Part shown: positions 16,090 through 26,432 of the stretch, in pieces
Layout of the letters: each line of letters starts with the position of its first letter
Position numbering within the stretch: position 1 is the stretch's first letter
Position numbers and translations under genes: made by a program
Source of the DNA: Sulfuricella sp.
GTDB lineage: Bacteria; Pseudomonadota; Gammaproteobacteria; Burkholderiales; Sulfuricellaceae
DNA: 64,000 bases
Reading direction: 5' to 3'
Assembly: GCA_028713975.1 (NCBI GenBank)
Contig: JAQTNE010000013.1
Span: forward strand, 1-64,000
Notes under the pieces: generated by a model
Told to the model about the DNA's origin: nothing
What the model saw: the letters and a program-made list of their open reading frames with translations, nothing else
The model's database searches: none

Positions 16090-17742
16090 ATGGTTATCGA
16101 CATCGGCTTGGCGTTTCTCGAAGGGCTGGCGCTGATCGTCTCGCCCTGTATCCTGCCGGTGCTGCCGCTGGTGCTGGCGGCATCGGTCGAGGGCGGCAAG
16201 CGCCGGCCTTACGGCATCATCATCGGTTTCGTGCTGGCCTTCAGCCTGTTCGCCATCGTGGCGCGCAAGCTGGTTTCTCTGCTGGGCATCGACCTCGATA
16301 TCATCAAGGACGTTTCGCTGGTGCTGCTCGCCTTGTTCGGCCTGGTGCTGTTGTCGGCCAAGCTGTCGGACAAGTTCAGTGCGATGACGCAGGGCGCAGC
16401 CAATTTCGGCAACAATCTTGCCTCCACCGGCGGGGCTGGCCTGTTCAGTGGCGTCATGATCGGCGCACTGATCGGGCTGGTGTGGACGCCATGCGCCGGG
16501 CCGATCCTGGCCGCGGTGCTGGTGCAGGTAATCCGCCAGCAGACCGATTTTGCCGGCAACCTGATCATCGTTTCGTTCGCCATCGGCGCGGGCGTGCCGA
16601 TGTTGATCATTGCCCTGACCGGGAGAAAAATCATGAGCAGGCTGGGTTTCCTGAGCCGCCATGCCGAGGCAGTGCGCAAGGGGTTCGGCGTGCTGATCCT
16701 GCTGTCGGTGGCCTACATCGCCTCCGGCGTGGATGTGCAATCCCGGCTGACCAGTACTACCCAGACCCGGGGCAAACAACCGCCCGCCCGCGTACTGACG
16801 TTGCAGGAAGGGTTGGACAAGCCTTATGCCGCGCCCGAATTCGCGGGCATCGACGCCTGGCTCAACTCTGGGCCACTGACCATGCAGAGCCTGAAAGGCA
16901 AGGTGGTGTTGGTCGATTTCTGGACTTATTCCTGCATCAACTGCGTGCGCACGTTGCCCTACCTCACCGATTGGGACAGGAAATACCGCGACCAGGGGCT
17001 GGTGATCGTCGGCGTGCATTCGCCGGAATTCGAGTTCGAGAAAAAATTCGACAACGTCAAGGCGGCGATTGCGCAGCATGGCATCCGCTATCCGGTGGCG
17101 CAGGACAACCGGCTTGCCACCTGGGTGAACTTCGATAACCGCTACTGGCCAGCGCATTACCTCATCGACCGCGACGGCAAGGTGGTCTACACCCATTTCG
17201 GCGAGGGCGAATACGATGTGACGGAGAACAATATCCGCTACCTGCTCGGCCTGAAAAGCGCGACAGAAGCCGTCAAGGCAGAGACCCCTGAATTTATGCC
17301 CGGGCAAACGCCGGAAACCTATCTCGGCTATGCCCGTGCGGAAAACTTCGGCGGCAAGGAACAGGTTGCGCCTAACCAACCGACTGCATTCCGCTTCCCC
17401 GCCTCGCTGGCTGAAAACGAATGGGCGCTGAGCGGAAAATGGAAAGTGGAAGCGGAGAAAATCATATCAGCTGAAAAGGGTTCATCGCTGCGCCTCAATT
17501 TCAGGGCGCGCAAAGTGTTCCTGGTGCTGGGCACGGCTAGCGGCAAGCCGATGCACGTCAGCATCCGACTTAACGGCAAGGACGTCGGCGGCAATGCGGG
17601 CAAGGATGCGCCGGTGGGCATGCTCACCGTCGAACGCAACACGCTCTATGAGCTGATCAACCAGAAAGAGCCGGGAAACGGCCTGATCGAGATACAGTCG
17701 GACTCTCCGGGTTTGGAGGCGTATGCGTTCACTTTCGGTTAG
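16090..17742 (+). CDS. dipZ: DipZ-type thiol reductase: CcdA membrane domain plus thioredoxin domain
   Basis: A 550-residue fusion. Residues 1-220 form a CcdA/DsbD-like membrane domain with the redox cysteines C20 (SPCILP) and C135 (TPCAGP), which pass electrons from cytoplasmic thioredoxin across the membrane. Residues about 250-395 are a TlpA-like thioredoxin domain with CINC (C282, C285). The rest resembles the beta-sandwich C-terminal domain of mycobacterial-type DipZ. Placed between exported MsrB and MsrA, it is the probable periplasmic reductant for both; this is inferred from context. GC-rich, native-looking codon use. Confidence 0.9.
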   Translation: MVIDIGLAFLEGLALIVSPCILPVLPLVLAASVEGGKRRPYGIIIGFVLAFSLFAIVARKLVSLLGIDLDIIKDVSLVLLALFGLVLLSAKLSDKFSAMTQGAANFGNNLASTGGAGLFSGVMIGALIGLVWTPCAGPILAAVLVQVIRQQTDFAGNLIIVSFAIGAGVPMLIIALTGRKIMSRLGFLSRHAEAVRKGFGVLILLSVAYIASGVDVQSRLTSTTQTRGKQPPARVLTLQEGLDKPYAAPEFAGIDAWLNSGPLTMQSLKGKVVLVDFWTYSCINCVRTLPYLTDWDRKYRDQGLVIVGVHSPEFEFEKKFDNVKAAIAQHGIRYPVAQDNRLATWVNFDNRYWPAHYLIDRDGKVVYTHFGEGEYDVTENNIRYLLGLKSATEAVKAETPEFMPGQTPETYLGYARAENFGGKEQVAPNQPTAFRFPASLAENEWALSGKWKVEAEKIISAEKGSSLRLNFRARKVFLVLGTASGKPMHVSIRLNGKDVGGNAGKDAPVGMLTVERNTLYELINQKEPGNGLIEIQSDSPGLEAYAFTFG

Positions 17743-17781
17743 GCGATTTCCGCTCGAACACGAAGCAAAAGGAGAATAACC

Positions 17782-18471
17782 ATGCGCTCACTTTTCAACC
17801 GCAATTTTCTCAGGCCATTCGACTGGCTGGCCGTTCTGTCCTTTTTTATGTGCGGCCAGGCATTGGCTGAAGGTCAAACTTCCCCTTTGCCGAACCCGGC
17901 CATGGATCAACCCGCCGCAAAAATTTCGGTACAGCAATCAGCGGTATTTGCCGGCGGCTGCTTCTGGGGCATGCAGGCAGTATTCCAGCATGTAAAAGGC
18001 GTGGTTTCGGCAACTTCCGGCTATGCTGGCGGCTCCGGAGACAGCGCAAAATACGAGCAAGTAAGCAGCGGCACTACCGGCCACGCAGAATCGGTCAAGG
18101 TGGTCTACGATCCGTCCAAAGTCAGCTATGGCCAATTGCTGAAAGTCTTTTTTTCCGCCGCCCACAATCCGACCCAGTTGAACCGTCAGGGGCCAGATAC
18201 CGGCACACAATATCGCTCGGAAATATTCGCGACCAATCCGGAACAAAAGAAAATCGCCGAGACTTATATCAGCCAGCTTTCCGCCGCCAGAATTTATCCG
18301 GGTAAAATCGTAACACGGGTTTCGTCGCTACCCGCGTTCTTTCCGGCTGAGGACTACCATCAAAATTACGCGACACTGCATCCCAACAACCCCTACATCG
18401 TCATTAACGACCGGCCCAAGGTCGATCATCTGAAGGCCCAGTTCCCGGAGCTTTACCGGCAAGCCGAGTAA
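17782..18471 (+). CDS. msrA: exported peptide-methionine (S)-S-oxide reductase
   Basis: MsrA reduces the S-epimer of methionine sulfoxide. The 229-residue precursor has an N-terminal hydrophobic segment with a likely cleavage site after QALA (residue 29), so it should be periplasmic. The catalytic cysteine is C60 in GGCFWG, and GYAGG and the HNPTQLNRQGPDTGTQYRS motif follow. AAGGAG precedes the start. It lies 39 bp after dipZ and completes the msrB-dipZ-msrA set. Confidence 0.93.
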   Translation: MRSLFNRNFLRPFDWLAVLSFFMCGQALAEGQTSPLPNPAMDQPAAKISVQQSAVFAGGCFWGMQAVFQHVKGVVSATSGYAGGSGDSAKYEQVSSGTTGHAESVKVVYDPSKVSYGQLLKVFFSAAHNPTQLNRQGPDTGTQYRSEIFATNPEQKKIAETYISQLSAARIYPGKIVTRVSSLPAFFPAEDYHQNYATLHPNNPYIVINDRPKVDHLKAQFPELYRQAE

Positions 18472-18525
18472 GATTTTGGCTGATGCTAAACTATCGGCTT
18501 CGAGAGGCAGAAAGAATACGCAACA

Positions 18526-19242
18526 ATGAAAATTTCAGACCCCCTGGCGAATACCTTGTGCGACGAGCGCAATGTCTACGAGAGCGTCCTTCCGCTGGCA
18601 GGCGCTCATGTCCTGGAACTGGGATGCGGCAAGGCGGACAAAACACGTGCCATCGCGCAAACCGGCATCGCCTCGATGACGGCGCTTGAGGTGGACAAGA
18701 TTCAGCATGAGAAGAATCTGCAGATCACCGACTTACTCAAAGTCAGTTTCCGCCTCGGCGGTGCCGAGGACATCCCCGCCGAAGACAATCAGTTCGACAT
18801 CGTCCTGATGTTCAAATCGCTGCACCACGTCCCGCCCGGCATGATGGACCGGGCGCTGACCGAAATCGGGCGAGTGCTGAAGCCCGGTGGACTGGCCTAT
18901 CTTTCCGAGCCGGTCTATGCCGGGGATTTCAACGACATCTTGCGTCTATTTCATGACGAAAAAACGGTGCGCGAAGCCGCTTTTGCCGCCGTCGAACGCG
19001 CCGTGCAAGGCGGAATGTTCGACCTCGTCGAGCAGAAATTTTTCAGCACGCCGGGGCACTTCGACAGCTTCGAACAATTCGAGCAACACATCCTGAAAGT
19101 GACGCACACCGATCACCGGCTTGCGCCCGAGCTTTATCAGGCGGTGAAGGACAAGTTCATGCGCCACATGACCGCGCAAGGCGCGGATTTCATCAACCCG
19201 GTGCGCGTCGATCTGCTGCGCAAGAAACAAACCGGCCATTAA
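18526..19242 (+). CDS. SAM-dependent methyltransferase, class I
   Basis: A 238-residue protein with the class I methyltransferase fold of the UbiE/type-11 group. Motif I is VLELGCGKADKT, the acidic ALEVDK follows, and FDIVLMFKSLHHVPPG leads into the KPGGLAYL motif. The substrate is unknown. It starts 54 bp after msrA on the same strand and could share its transcript. Confidence 0.8.
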   Translation: MKISDPLANTLCDERNVYESVLPLAGAHVLELGCGKADKTRAIAQTGIASMTALEVDKIQHEKNLQITDLLKVSFRLGGAEDIPAEDNQFDIVLMFKSLHHVPPGMMDRALTEIGRVLKPGGLAYLSEPVYAGDFNDILRLFHDEKTVREAAFAAVERAVQGGMFDLVEQKFFSTPGHFDSFEQFEQHILKVTHTDHRLAPELYQAVKDKFMRHMTAQGADFINPVRVDLLRKKQTGH

Positions 19243-19266
19243 GGTTAACCTTCAGGAGGATTCACC

Positions 19267-19932
19267 ATGCCCAAGCTTCATCTGGTCAGCCATGCCATCT
19301 GCCCCTATGCGCAGCGTGCGGCAATCACCCTGCTCGAGAAAAATGTGCCGTTCGAGCGCACCAATATCGATTTCGAAGATAAACCAGAATGGTTCGACAA
19401 AATTTCGCCGCTCGGCAAGGTGCCGCTATTGCAGGTCGATGACGAGGTGATTTTCGAGTCCGCCGTCATCTGCGAATACCTGGACGAAACCATAGCGCCT
19501 CGCCTGCATCCGGACGATCCGCTGGAACGTGCCAAACACCGCGCCTGGATTGAATTCGCCTCGTCCATTCTGGTTAGCCTGTGGGATTTCAACAGCGCGC
19601 CCAACGCGGCGGCTCTCGAAGCCAAATGCAAGGAGTTGCAAGCCCGCTTCGAGATGCTGGAAGGCGCATTGAAAGTCGGCCCTTTTTTTGCGGGAGAAAA
19701 ATTCTCTCTGGTCGATGCCGCCTTCGCACCGATTTTCCGCTATTTCGACGTCTATGACGGCATTGCCGATTTTGGCGTTTTCGCCAACACCCCCAAGGTA
19801 CGGGCCTGGCGTCAGGCACTGGCGGCGCGCCCTTCGGTCAGAAATGCCGTTGCCGCCGACTACCCGCAACGCCTTGTCAGTTTCATCAAGTCGCGCAACT
19901 CGGAGATGTCACGGCGCATTACAGGCAAATAA
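19267..19932 (+). CDS. glutathione S-transferase family protein
   Basis: A 221-residue two-domain protein. The N-terminal thioredoxin-like domain (residues 1-80) has the CPYAQR motif typical of omega- and beta-like transferases with an active-site cysteine, followed by KVPLL and ESAVICEYLDE for glutathione binding. The C-terminal half is all-helical. The AGGAGG ribosome site is clear. It lies 24 bp after the methyltransferase gene. It may act in thiol-disulfide chemistry or detoxification; the substrate is unknown. Confidence 0.85.
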   Translation: MPKLHLVSHAICPYAQRAAITLLEKNVPFERTNIDFEDKPEWFDKISPLGKVPLLQVDDEVIFESAVICEYLDETIAPRLHPDDPLERAKHRAWIEFASSILVSLWDFNSAPNAAALEAKCKELQARFEMLEGALKVGPFFAGEKFSLVDAAFAPIFRYFDVYDGIADFGVFANTPKVRAWRQALAARPSVRNAVAADYPQRLVSFIKSRNSEMSRRITGK

Positions 19933-20005
19933 ACAAAAAATAATGTAAAACAAATTGTTACGCTAATTTTTCAGTGGCTACTTTCCCTTCAAAAGTTCAA
20001 CGCGC

Positions 20006-20034
20006 TTGCCAAGACAAACAAAGAAAAGTAGTAT
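20006..20034 (+). promoter_or_regulatory. predicted rpsT promoter
   Basis: TTGCCA (20006-20011) and TAGTAT (20029-20034) are spaced by 17 bp, about 50 bp before the rpsT start. Consistent with a separately transcribed ribosomal gene. Confidence 0.45.
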
Positions 20035-20082
20035 TGCGCGTTTCGTCTGCCCCGCAGAGTAATATCCAAGGAGTTTCATCTA

Positions 20083-20346
20083 ATGGCAAACACCGCACAA
20101 GCCAGAAAGCGTGCAAGACAGTCCGAGAAACAACGCGAGCACAACACCAGCCAGCGTTCCGAGTTCCGCACTGCGGTCAAAAAAGTGATCAAGGCCGTTG
20201 AAGCCGGCGACAAGGAAGCCGCCAAAGCGGTTTACCAGGCATCGGTCAGCGTGATTGACAGCATCGCCGACAAGAAGATCGTGCACAAGAACAAGGCATC
20301 GCGCCACAAGAGCCGTTTGAGCGCCGCCATCAAGGCGATGGCCTGA
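20083..20346 (+). CDS. rpsT: 30S ribosomal protein S20
   Basis: An 87-residue, strongly basic protein opening [20 protein letters not shown], the standard S20 N-terminus that binds 16S rRNA helices in the 30S subunit. AAGGAG lies eight bases before the ATG. It has its own predicted promoter and a terminator at 20391, so it is a monocistronic unit. Confidence 0.97.
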   Translation: MANTAQARKRARQSEKQREHNTSQRSEFRTAVKKVIKAVEAGDKEAAKAVYQASVSVIDSIADKKIVHKNKASRHKSRLSAAIKAMA

Positions 20347-20390
20347 AACCTGCGGCAGCAAAACGCTGCCGCGCACCCCGCCTTGACCTT

Positions 20391-20424
20391 GCCCGGCAGC
20401 CTGCGCTAGCCGGGCATTTGTTTT
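20391..20424 (+). terminator. rpsT rho-independent terminator
   Basis: GCCCGGC (20391-20397) pairs with GCCGGGC (20409-20415), followed by ATTTGTTTT. Located 44 bp past the rpsT stop. Confidence 0.75.
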
Positions 20425-20529
20425 GGACTCACCCCGATACACTCAACGTTTCGAGGCAGGCCGAAAGATCAAATTGTTCTTGCATGTACCCGCTGTTTGA
20501 CTAAATATAACGCCTTAGGGCGTACCGAA

Positions 20530-20570
20530 CACACGGCGGCGAATGCCGCCGTGTGTATTTATATTTTACC
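20530..20570 (+). terminator. strong hairpin before argD (terminator or leader hairpin)
   Basis: CACACGGCGGC (20530-20540) and GCCGCCGTGTG (20545-20555) form an 11-bp perfect stem with a GAAT loop, followed by TATTTATATTTT. It may be a second terminator or a structure in the argD leader. The gap 20425-20634 shows nothing else recognisable. Confidence 0.6.
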
Positions 20571-20634
20571 CGCGGCGATTCGCCCCGATTTTTAAAAACA
20601 GCGAATAACACAACATACAAAGCTCATTCAATTT

Positions 20635-21810
20635 ATGTCACATTTAATGAACACCTATGCCAGATTGCCTGTTGCCTTTACTCGCGGCGAAGGCGTGTGG
20701 CTCTGGGACGAACAAGGCAAGCGTTATCTCGACGCAGTTGCCGGCGTTGCCGTCAACGGTCTGGGACATGCCCACCCGAAGCTGGCCCAGGCGATCTGCG
20801 AGCAGGCTAAAACGCTGATCCACACCTCCAATCTGTACCAGATACCCAAGCAGGAGCAGCTAGGCACGAAACTGTGCCAGCTTTCCGGCATGGACAAGGC
20901 GTTCTTCTGCAATTCCGGTGCCGAGGCCAACGAAGCCGCGATCAAGCTGGCACGCCTGCACGGCCACAACAAGGGTATCGAGCTTCCTGCCATCATCGTG
21001 ATGGAGAAGAGCTTTCACGGCCGCACCATGGCGACGCTGACCGCCACCGGCAACCGCAAGGTTCAAGCCGGCTTCGAGCCGCTGGTGAGCGGCTTTGTGC
21101 GCGTGCCCTACGACGACATCGCATCCGTCGCGCAAATCGCCGGGCACAACCAGAACATCGTCGCCATCCTGGTCGAGCCGCTGCAAGGCGAAGGCGGCGT
21201 TACGGCGCCCCAACCCTCCTACCTGCAGGAACTGCGCAAGATTTGCGATGCCCACGGCTGGCTGCTGATGCTGGACGAGGTGCAAACCGGCATCGCACGG
21301 ACCGGCAGCCTATTCGCCTTCCAGCAAGCCGGTATCGTGCCCGATGTCATGACCTTGGCCAAGGGGCTCGGTTCCGGCGTGCCGATCGGCGCCTGCCTGG
21401 CCAAAGGCGTGGCGGCGGAAGTATTCAAGCCGGGCAACCACGGCTCTACCTTCGGCGGCAACCCGCTCGCCTGTACCGCCGCCCTGGCGACCTTGGCCGC
21501 GATTGAGGAGCAGAACCTGTGCGTCCACGCTGCCGAGATCGGCTCATTCATCCGCGACGGACTGAACAAGCAGCTTGCCGGCACTTCAGGTGTCGTCCAG
21601 GTGCGCGGCCTCGGGCTGATGATCGGCATCGAACTCGACCGTCCGTGCGGCGATCTGGTCAAGCTGGCGCTGGAGCGCGGCCTGATCATCAACGTGACCG
21701 CCGACAGCGTGGTCAGGTTGCTGCCGCCGTTGGTGATGTCGCGTGACGAGGCACAGCAGGTTGTTGACCTGCTCGCGCCGCTAATCAAGGATTTTCTTGC
21801 GCAGGACTAA
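20635..21810 (+). CDS. argD: acetylornithine aminotransferase
   Basis: A 391-residue class III PLP aminotransferase of arginine synthesis that converts N-acetylglutamate semialdehyde to N-acetylornithine. The opening MNTYARLPVAFTRGEGVWLW is typical of ArgD. NSGAEANEAAIKLAR binds PLP phosphate, LDEVQTGIARTG carries the PLP-ring aspartate, and TLAKGLGSGVPIGA the Schiff-base lysine. First of three arginine genes on the strand, 18 bp ahead of argF. Confidence 0.95.
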   Translation: MSHLMNTYARLPVAFTRGEGVWLWDEQGKRYLDAVAGVAVNGLGHAHPKLAQAICEQAKTLIHTSNLYQIPKQEQLGTKLCQLSGMDKAFFCNSGAEANEAAIKLARLHGHNKGIELPAIIVMEKSFHGRTMATLTATGNRKVQAGFEPLVSGFVRVPYDDIASVAQIAGHNQNIVAILVEPLQGEGGVTAPQPSYLQELRKICDAHGWLLMLDEVQTGIARTGSLFAFQQAGIVPDVMTLAKGLGSGVPIGACLAKGVAAEVFKPGNHGSTFGGNPLACTAALATLAAIEEQNLCVHAAEIGSFIRDGLNKQLAGTSGVVQVRGLGLMIGIELDRPCGDLVKLALERGLIINVTADSVVRLLPPLVMSRDEAQQVVDLLAPLIKDFLAQD

Positions 21811-21828
21811 AGCGCTCTGGTGATGCCT

Positions 21829-22749
21829 ATGCAGCTCAAACACTACCTGCAGTTCAACGACTTGACCCGCGACGAATACCAGCACCTGTTCGAGCGGACG
21901 CGCCGCATCAAGGAGCAGTTCAAGGCTTACCAGACCTATCACCCGCTGCATGACCGCACTCTGGTGATGATCTTCGAGAAAGCCAGCACCCGCACGCGCC
22001 TGTCGTTCGAGGCCGGCATACAACAGCTCGGCGGCAGCGCAATCTATCTCAACACCCGCGACTCGCAACTGGGACGCGGCGAACCGGTGGAAGATGCGGC
22101 CCAAGTAATTTCGCGCATGAGCGACATCGTCATGATCCGCACCTTCGAGCAGGAGATCATCGAGCGTTTTGCCGCGAACTCGCGGGTGCCGGTGATCAAC
22201 GGTCTGACCAACGAGTATCACCCGTGCCAGATCATGGCCGACATCTATACCTATATCGAACAGCGCGGCTGCATCAAGGGCAAGACCATCGCCTGGATCG
22301 GCGACTCCAACAATGTCTGCAACACCTGGCTACAGGCGGCGGAAGTGCTGGATTTCAACGTCCACGCCTCGACTCCGCCCGGCTACGAAGTCGAGCCAGA
22401 ACGTGCCGGGCTCTACGGCACCGACCACTACGAAGAATTCACCGATCCGATGGAAGCCGCGCGCGATGCCGATCTCGTCACCACCGACGTGTGGACCAGC
22501 ATGGGCTTTGAAGCGGAAAACGAGGAACGCATGCGCGACTTCGAGGACTGGCAGGTGGATGCCGACATGATGCGCGCCGCCAAACCCGACGCCCTGTTCA
22601 TGCACTGTCTGCCCGCCCATCGCGGTGAAGAGGTCGCTGCCGAAGTGATCGACGGCCCGCACAGCGTAGTATGGGATGAAGCCGAGAACCGGTTACATGT
22701 GCAGAAAGCGCTGATGGAATATCTGCTGCTGGGCAAGATCGAAACATAA
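21829..22749 (+). CDS. argF: ornithine carbamoyltransferase, anabolic
   Basis: A 306-residue enzyme making citrulline from ornithine and carbamoyl phosphate. EKASTRTRLSFE holds the STRTR carbamoyl-phosphate site, HPCQIMAD the HPxQ motif, and MHCLPAHRGEE the ornithine-binding HCLP loop. In-frame GTG (21820) and ATG (21823) codons lie just upstream. The ATG at 21829 is chosen because the family usually begins with LKHYLQF directly. Between argD and argG, probably cotranscribed with argD. Confidence 0.95.
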   Translation: MQLKHYLQFNDLTRDEYQHLFERTRRIKEQFKAYQTYHPLHDRTLVMIFEKASTRTRLSFEAGIQQLGGSAIYLNTRDSQLGRGEPVEDAAQVISRMSDIVMIRTFEQEIIERFAANSRVPVINGLTNEYHPCQIMADIYTYIEQRGCIKGKTIAWIGDSNNVCNTWLQAAEVLDFNVHASTPPGYEVEPERAGLYGTDHYEEFTDPMEAARDADLVTTDVWTSMGFEAENEERMRDFEDWQVDADMMRAAKPDALFMHCLPAHRGEEVAAEVIDGPHSVVWDEAENRLHVQKALMEYLLLGKIET

Positions 22750-22752
22750 GCT

Positions 22753-22838
22753 TTCACTGCGGAGGACGCGGAGGTCGCAGAGGATTTCAACACATTGTTT
22801 GATTTTCCTCCGCGTCCTCCGCGTCCTCCGCGGTTAAC
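22753..22838. repeat. GAGGACGCGG-type inverted repeat, copy 3 (argF/argG)
   Basis: Left arm CACTGCGGAGGACGCGGAGG then TCGCAGAGG; right arm CCTCCGCGTCCTCCGCGTCC then TCCGCGG. The repeat fills nearly the whole gap between argF and argG and may give the argFG transcript a long stem. Confidence 0.85.
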
Positions 22839-22867
22839 CAGATTTTATTTTTCCGCGAGTCTAAGTT

Positions 22868-24091
<1,224 letters not shown>

Positions 24092-24099
24092 ATTTCATA

Positions 24100-24170
24100 A
24101 ACCGCAGAGGACGCGGAGGACGCAGAGGAATTACTAAAAACCTCCGCGTCCTCTGCGTCCTCCGCGGTGC
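24100..24170. repeat. GAGGACGCGG-type inverted repeat, copy 4 (argG/ppnP)
   Basis: AACCGCAGAGGACGCGGAGG then ACGCAGAGG, a short loop, and CCTCCGCGTCCTCTGCGTCC then TCCGCGG. The arms are almost fully complementary. Confidence 0.85.
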
Positions 24171-24193
24171 AGCTTTTTTTGAAAGGTAAAATC

Positions 24194-24529
24194 ATGTCCC
24201 AGTTCGACAATGTCAGCGTCGTCAAGAAAGCCAATCTCTACTTCGACGGCAAGTGCGTCTCTCATACCGTGCTGTTTCCGGACGGCAGCAAGAAGACCCT
24301 CGGCGTGATTTTTCCGAGCACCCTCACTTTCAACACCGGCGTAGCCGAGCTGATGGAGATCAATGCCGGCGTGTGCAAGGTCAAACTGCCGGGCAAGAGC
24401 GACTGGCAGACCTTCAAGGCCGGCCAAAGCTTCAGCGTGCCGGGCGGCTCCAGCTTCGAGATCGAGACCGTCGAGATGCTGGATTACGTCTGCCACTTTC
24501 TCGCCGAATCCACCTGCTGCGCGGGCTGA
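24194..24529 (+). CDS. ppnP: pyrimidine/purine nucleoside phosphorylase
   Basis: A 111-residue cupin-like protein of the PpnP (formerly DUF1255/YaiE) family, which phosphorolyses several nucleosides. [32 protein letters not shown] and [15 protein letters not shown] match the family over its full length. GAAAGG before the ATG at 24194 sets the start; a longer reading from 24167 runs into a repeat. The end ([12 protein letters not shown]) has extra cysteines beyond the core. Confidence 0.9.
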   Translation: MSQFDNVSVVKKANLYFDGKCVSHTVLFPDGSKKTLGVIFPSTLTFNTGVAELMEINAGVCKVKLPGKSDWQTFKAGQSFSVPGGSSFEIETVEMLDYVCHFLAESTCCAG

Positions 24530-24533
24530 CATC

Positions 24534-25019
24534 ATGCCAACTTTCGACATCGTCTCTGAAGTAGACAAGCAGGAACTGAAAAACGCCGTTGATCAGGCCA
24601 ACAAGGTCATCGGCGGACGCTTCGATTTCAAGGGTTCCGACTCCCGCGTCGAGCAGGCGGAATACGTGCTGACGGTGTTCGCCGACGACAACTTCAAGCT
24701 CGACCAGATCCACGACATCGTGAACCAGACCTTCGGCAAGCGCACCATCGACGTGAGCTGCCTGGACAAGGGCAAGATCGAGAAGATCAGCGGCAACAAG
24801 GTCAAGCAGACCGTGACCGTAAAGACCGGGGTAGAGACCGAGCTCGCCAAGAAGATCGTCAAGCTGGTCAAGGATTCCAAGCTCAAGGTGCAGGCCAGTA
24901 TCCAGGGCGAAGCGGTGCGCATCACCGGCGCCAAGCGCGATGTGCTGCAGGAAACCATCGCGCTGGTCAAAAAATCGATCACCGATTTTCCGTTGCAGTT
25001 CCAGAATTTTAGAGACTAA
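24534..25019 (+). CDS. yajQ: YajQ-family nucleotide-binding protein
   Basis: A 161-residue protein of the YajQ (UPF0234) family; in some bacteria members bind cyclic-di-GMP or nucleotides. [20 protein letters not shown] and [11 protein letters not shown] at the N-terminus, then [14 protein letters not shown] and [20 protein letters not shown], are standard. The ATG at 24534 lies four bases after the ppnP stop, so the two are likely coupled. The open frame continues upstream inside ppnP, but that part is out-of-frame shadow. Confidence 0.93.
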   Translation: MPTFDIVSEVDKQELKNAVDQANKVIGGRFDFKGSDSRVEQAEYVLTVFADDNFKLDQIHDIVNQTFGKRTIDVSCLDKGKIEKISGNKVKQTVTVKTGVETELAKKIVKLVKDSKLKVQASIQGEAVRITGAKRDVLQETIALVKKSITDFPLQFQNFRD

Positions 25020-25023
25020 AATC

Positions 25024-25110
25024 TTTCACCGCAGAGGACGCCGAGGTCGCGGAGTACAGCAAAACCCAAACTGGTTTTCCTCTGCGCCCCTCCGCGTCCT
25101 CTGCGGTTAA
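25024..25110. repeat. GAGGACGCGG-type inverted repeat, copy 5 (yajQ/yajL)
   Basis: CACCGCAGAGGACGCCGAGG then TCGCGGAG on the left, CCTCTGCGCCCCTCCGCGTC then CTCTGCGG on the right. It has more substitutions than the other copies. Confidence 0.8.
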
Positions 25111-25127
25111 TTTTCCTGGATTTTAAT

Positions 25128-25688
25128 ATGGCCAGAGTCCTCATTCCCCTCGCGCAAGGCTGCGAAGAAATCGAAGCGGTCACCATTATCGACCTGTTGC
25201 GTCGGGCCGGGATCGAGACGGTCTCTGCCGGTCTTGACGACCAGCCCGTTACTGCCAGCCGGGGCGTGCGATTGATTCCCGACACCACGCTGGACGCCGC
25301 GCTGCAGCAGGAATTCGACATGATCGTTTTGCCCGGCGGCATGCCCGGCATGACAAATCTTAAGAACGATCCCCGCATTATCGCCCTGTTGCAAAAAATG
25401 GCTGCGGCAGACAAATACATCTGCGCCATCTGCGCCGCACCCGCCGTGCTGGCTGAAGCAGGGCTGTTGGCGGGCAAAACCGCCACCAGCTACCCCGGCT
25501 TTATCGACCGGATGAACCTGCCCGACACCCGCTACAGTAATGACCCGGTGGTCAAGGACGGCAAGCTGATCACTTCGCGCGGCCCTGGCACGGCGATGGA
25601 TTTTTCGCTGGAATTAATCGAAGCCTTGACTGGCAAAGCCAAACGCGATGAAGTCGAAGGCGGGCTGCAGCGGACGGAGAAATACTGA
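25128..25688 (+). CDS. yajL: DJ-1/PfpI family protein, YajL-like
   Basis: A 186-residue member of the DJ-1/YajL branch, linked to protection of proteins under oxidative or carbonyl stress. VLIPLAQGCEEIEAVTIIDL holds the conserved glutamate, and YICAICAAPAVLAEAG the nucleophile-elbow cysteine. GMPGMTNLKNDPRI and SRGPGTAMDFSLELIEAL are also typical of the family. It stands alone after a repeat and is convergent with the amidotransferase gene. Confidence 0.88.
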   Translation: MARVLIPLAQGCEEIEAVTIIDLLRRAGIETVSAGLDDQPVTASRGVRLIPDTTLDAALQQEFDMIVLPGGMPGMTNLKNDPRIIALLQKMAAADKYICAICAAPAVLAEAGLLAGKTATSYPGFIDRMNLPDTRYSNDPVVKDGKLITSRGPGTAMDFSLELIEALTGKAKRDEVEGGLQRTEKY

Positions 25689-25704
25689 CCGCTGCGCTAA
25701 AAGA

Positions 25705-26415
25705 TCAGGCGGCGAGGCCACCAATCCACTTGCTGTAAAGCTTCTCTGACACGGCATTCAACGCCGCCACGCGCTGCGCCAGATCAACTTCCGCCATTGC
25801 CGCACTTTGCACCGCCGGGCTGCTGCTCGCCGCCGCCACTTCACCCGCACCGACGACATACCATTCTCTCACCATCGCCTCGGTCATTTCCACGTGGCAC
25901 TGCATGGCCAGATGTTTGCCATCCAGGACGAAAGCCTGATTGACACAATGCGCGCTGGACAACACCCGTTCCGCGCCCGGCGGCAGGCTGAAGGTTTCGC
26001 CATGCCAGTGGAAGGCACCGAACTTCCGGGTTTCACCGAACCATACCGCCGCTGCGACCGTGTTTGCCACCGTGACTTCGCCCCAGCCGATTTCCTTGAT
26101 CGGGTTCCTGCCCACCTCGCCGCCGAGCGCCTTCGCCATCAGCTGGCCGCCAAGACAGTGGCCAAGTACCGGGATGCCCTTCTGTGCCGCCTGCCGGATC
26201 AGTTCCAGAGAGCGCGAAACCCAGGGCAGATCATCATTGACGCTCATCGGTCCGCCCATGAAAACCAGACCGCTGTACCGGCCTGGATCGGCGGGAACGA
26301 CATCGCCGGCATCGACCTTGATCAATTCCCACGGAATATTTTTGTTATCGAGAAATGTGGCAAAATAACCGGGACCCTCGATGGAGAGATGACGAAAAAT
26401 CGCGACTGGTTTCAT
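25705..26415 (-). CDS. class I glutamine amidotransferase-like protein
   Basis: A 236-residue protein with a triad amidotransferase domain: GHCLGGQ provides the nucleophile cysteine, and CHVEMTEAMV supplies the His-Val-Glu (H, E) pair. VFMGGPMSVND forms the oxyanion strand. It resembles stand-alone GMP-synthase-like glutamine amidotransferases; the acceptor substrate is unknown. The start is 18 bp from the divergent aspartic protease gene, so both promoters must overlap. Confidence 0.85.
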   Translation of the reverse strand: MKPVAIFRHLSIEGPGYFATFLDNKNIPWELIKVDAGDVVPADPGRYSGLVFMGGPMSVNDDLPWVSRSLELIRQAAQKGIPVLGHCLGGQLMAKALGGEVGRNPIKEIGWGEVTVANTVAAAVWFGETRKFGAFHWHGETFSLPPGAERVLSSAHCVNQAFVLDGKHLAMQCHVEMTEAMVREWYVVGAGEVAAASSSPAVQSAAMAEVDLAQRVAALNAVSEKLYSKWIGGLAA

Positions 26416-26432
26416 GATTTAAGGGATTCCTG

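Noticed and set aside
15970..17379. 469-codon minus-strand open frame opposite dipZ
   Set aside because: The dipZ frame has paired redox cysteines and a thioredoxin motif; the opposite frame is His/Gln-rich noise and also runs through the dispersed repeat.
24363..24533. 57-codon N-terminal extension of yajQ
   Set aside because: It overlaps ppnP out of frame; the conserved YajQ start [11 protein letters not shown] is at 24534.
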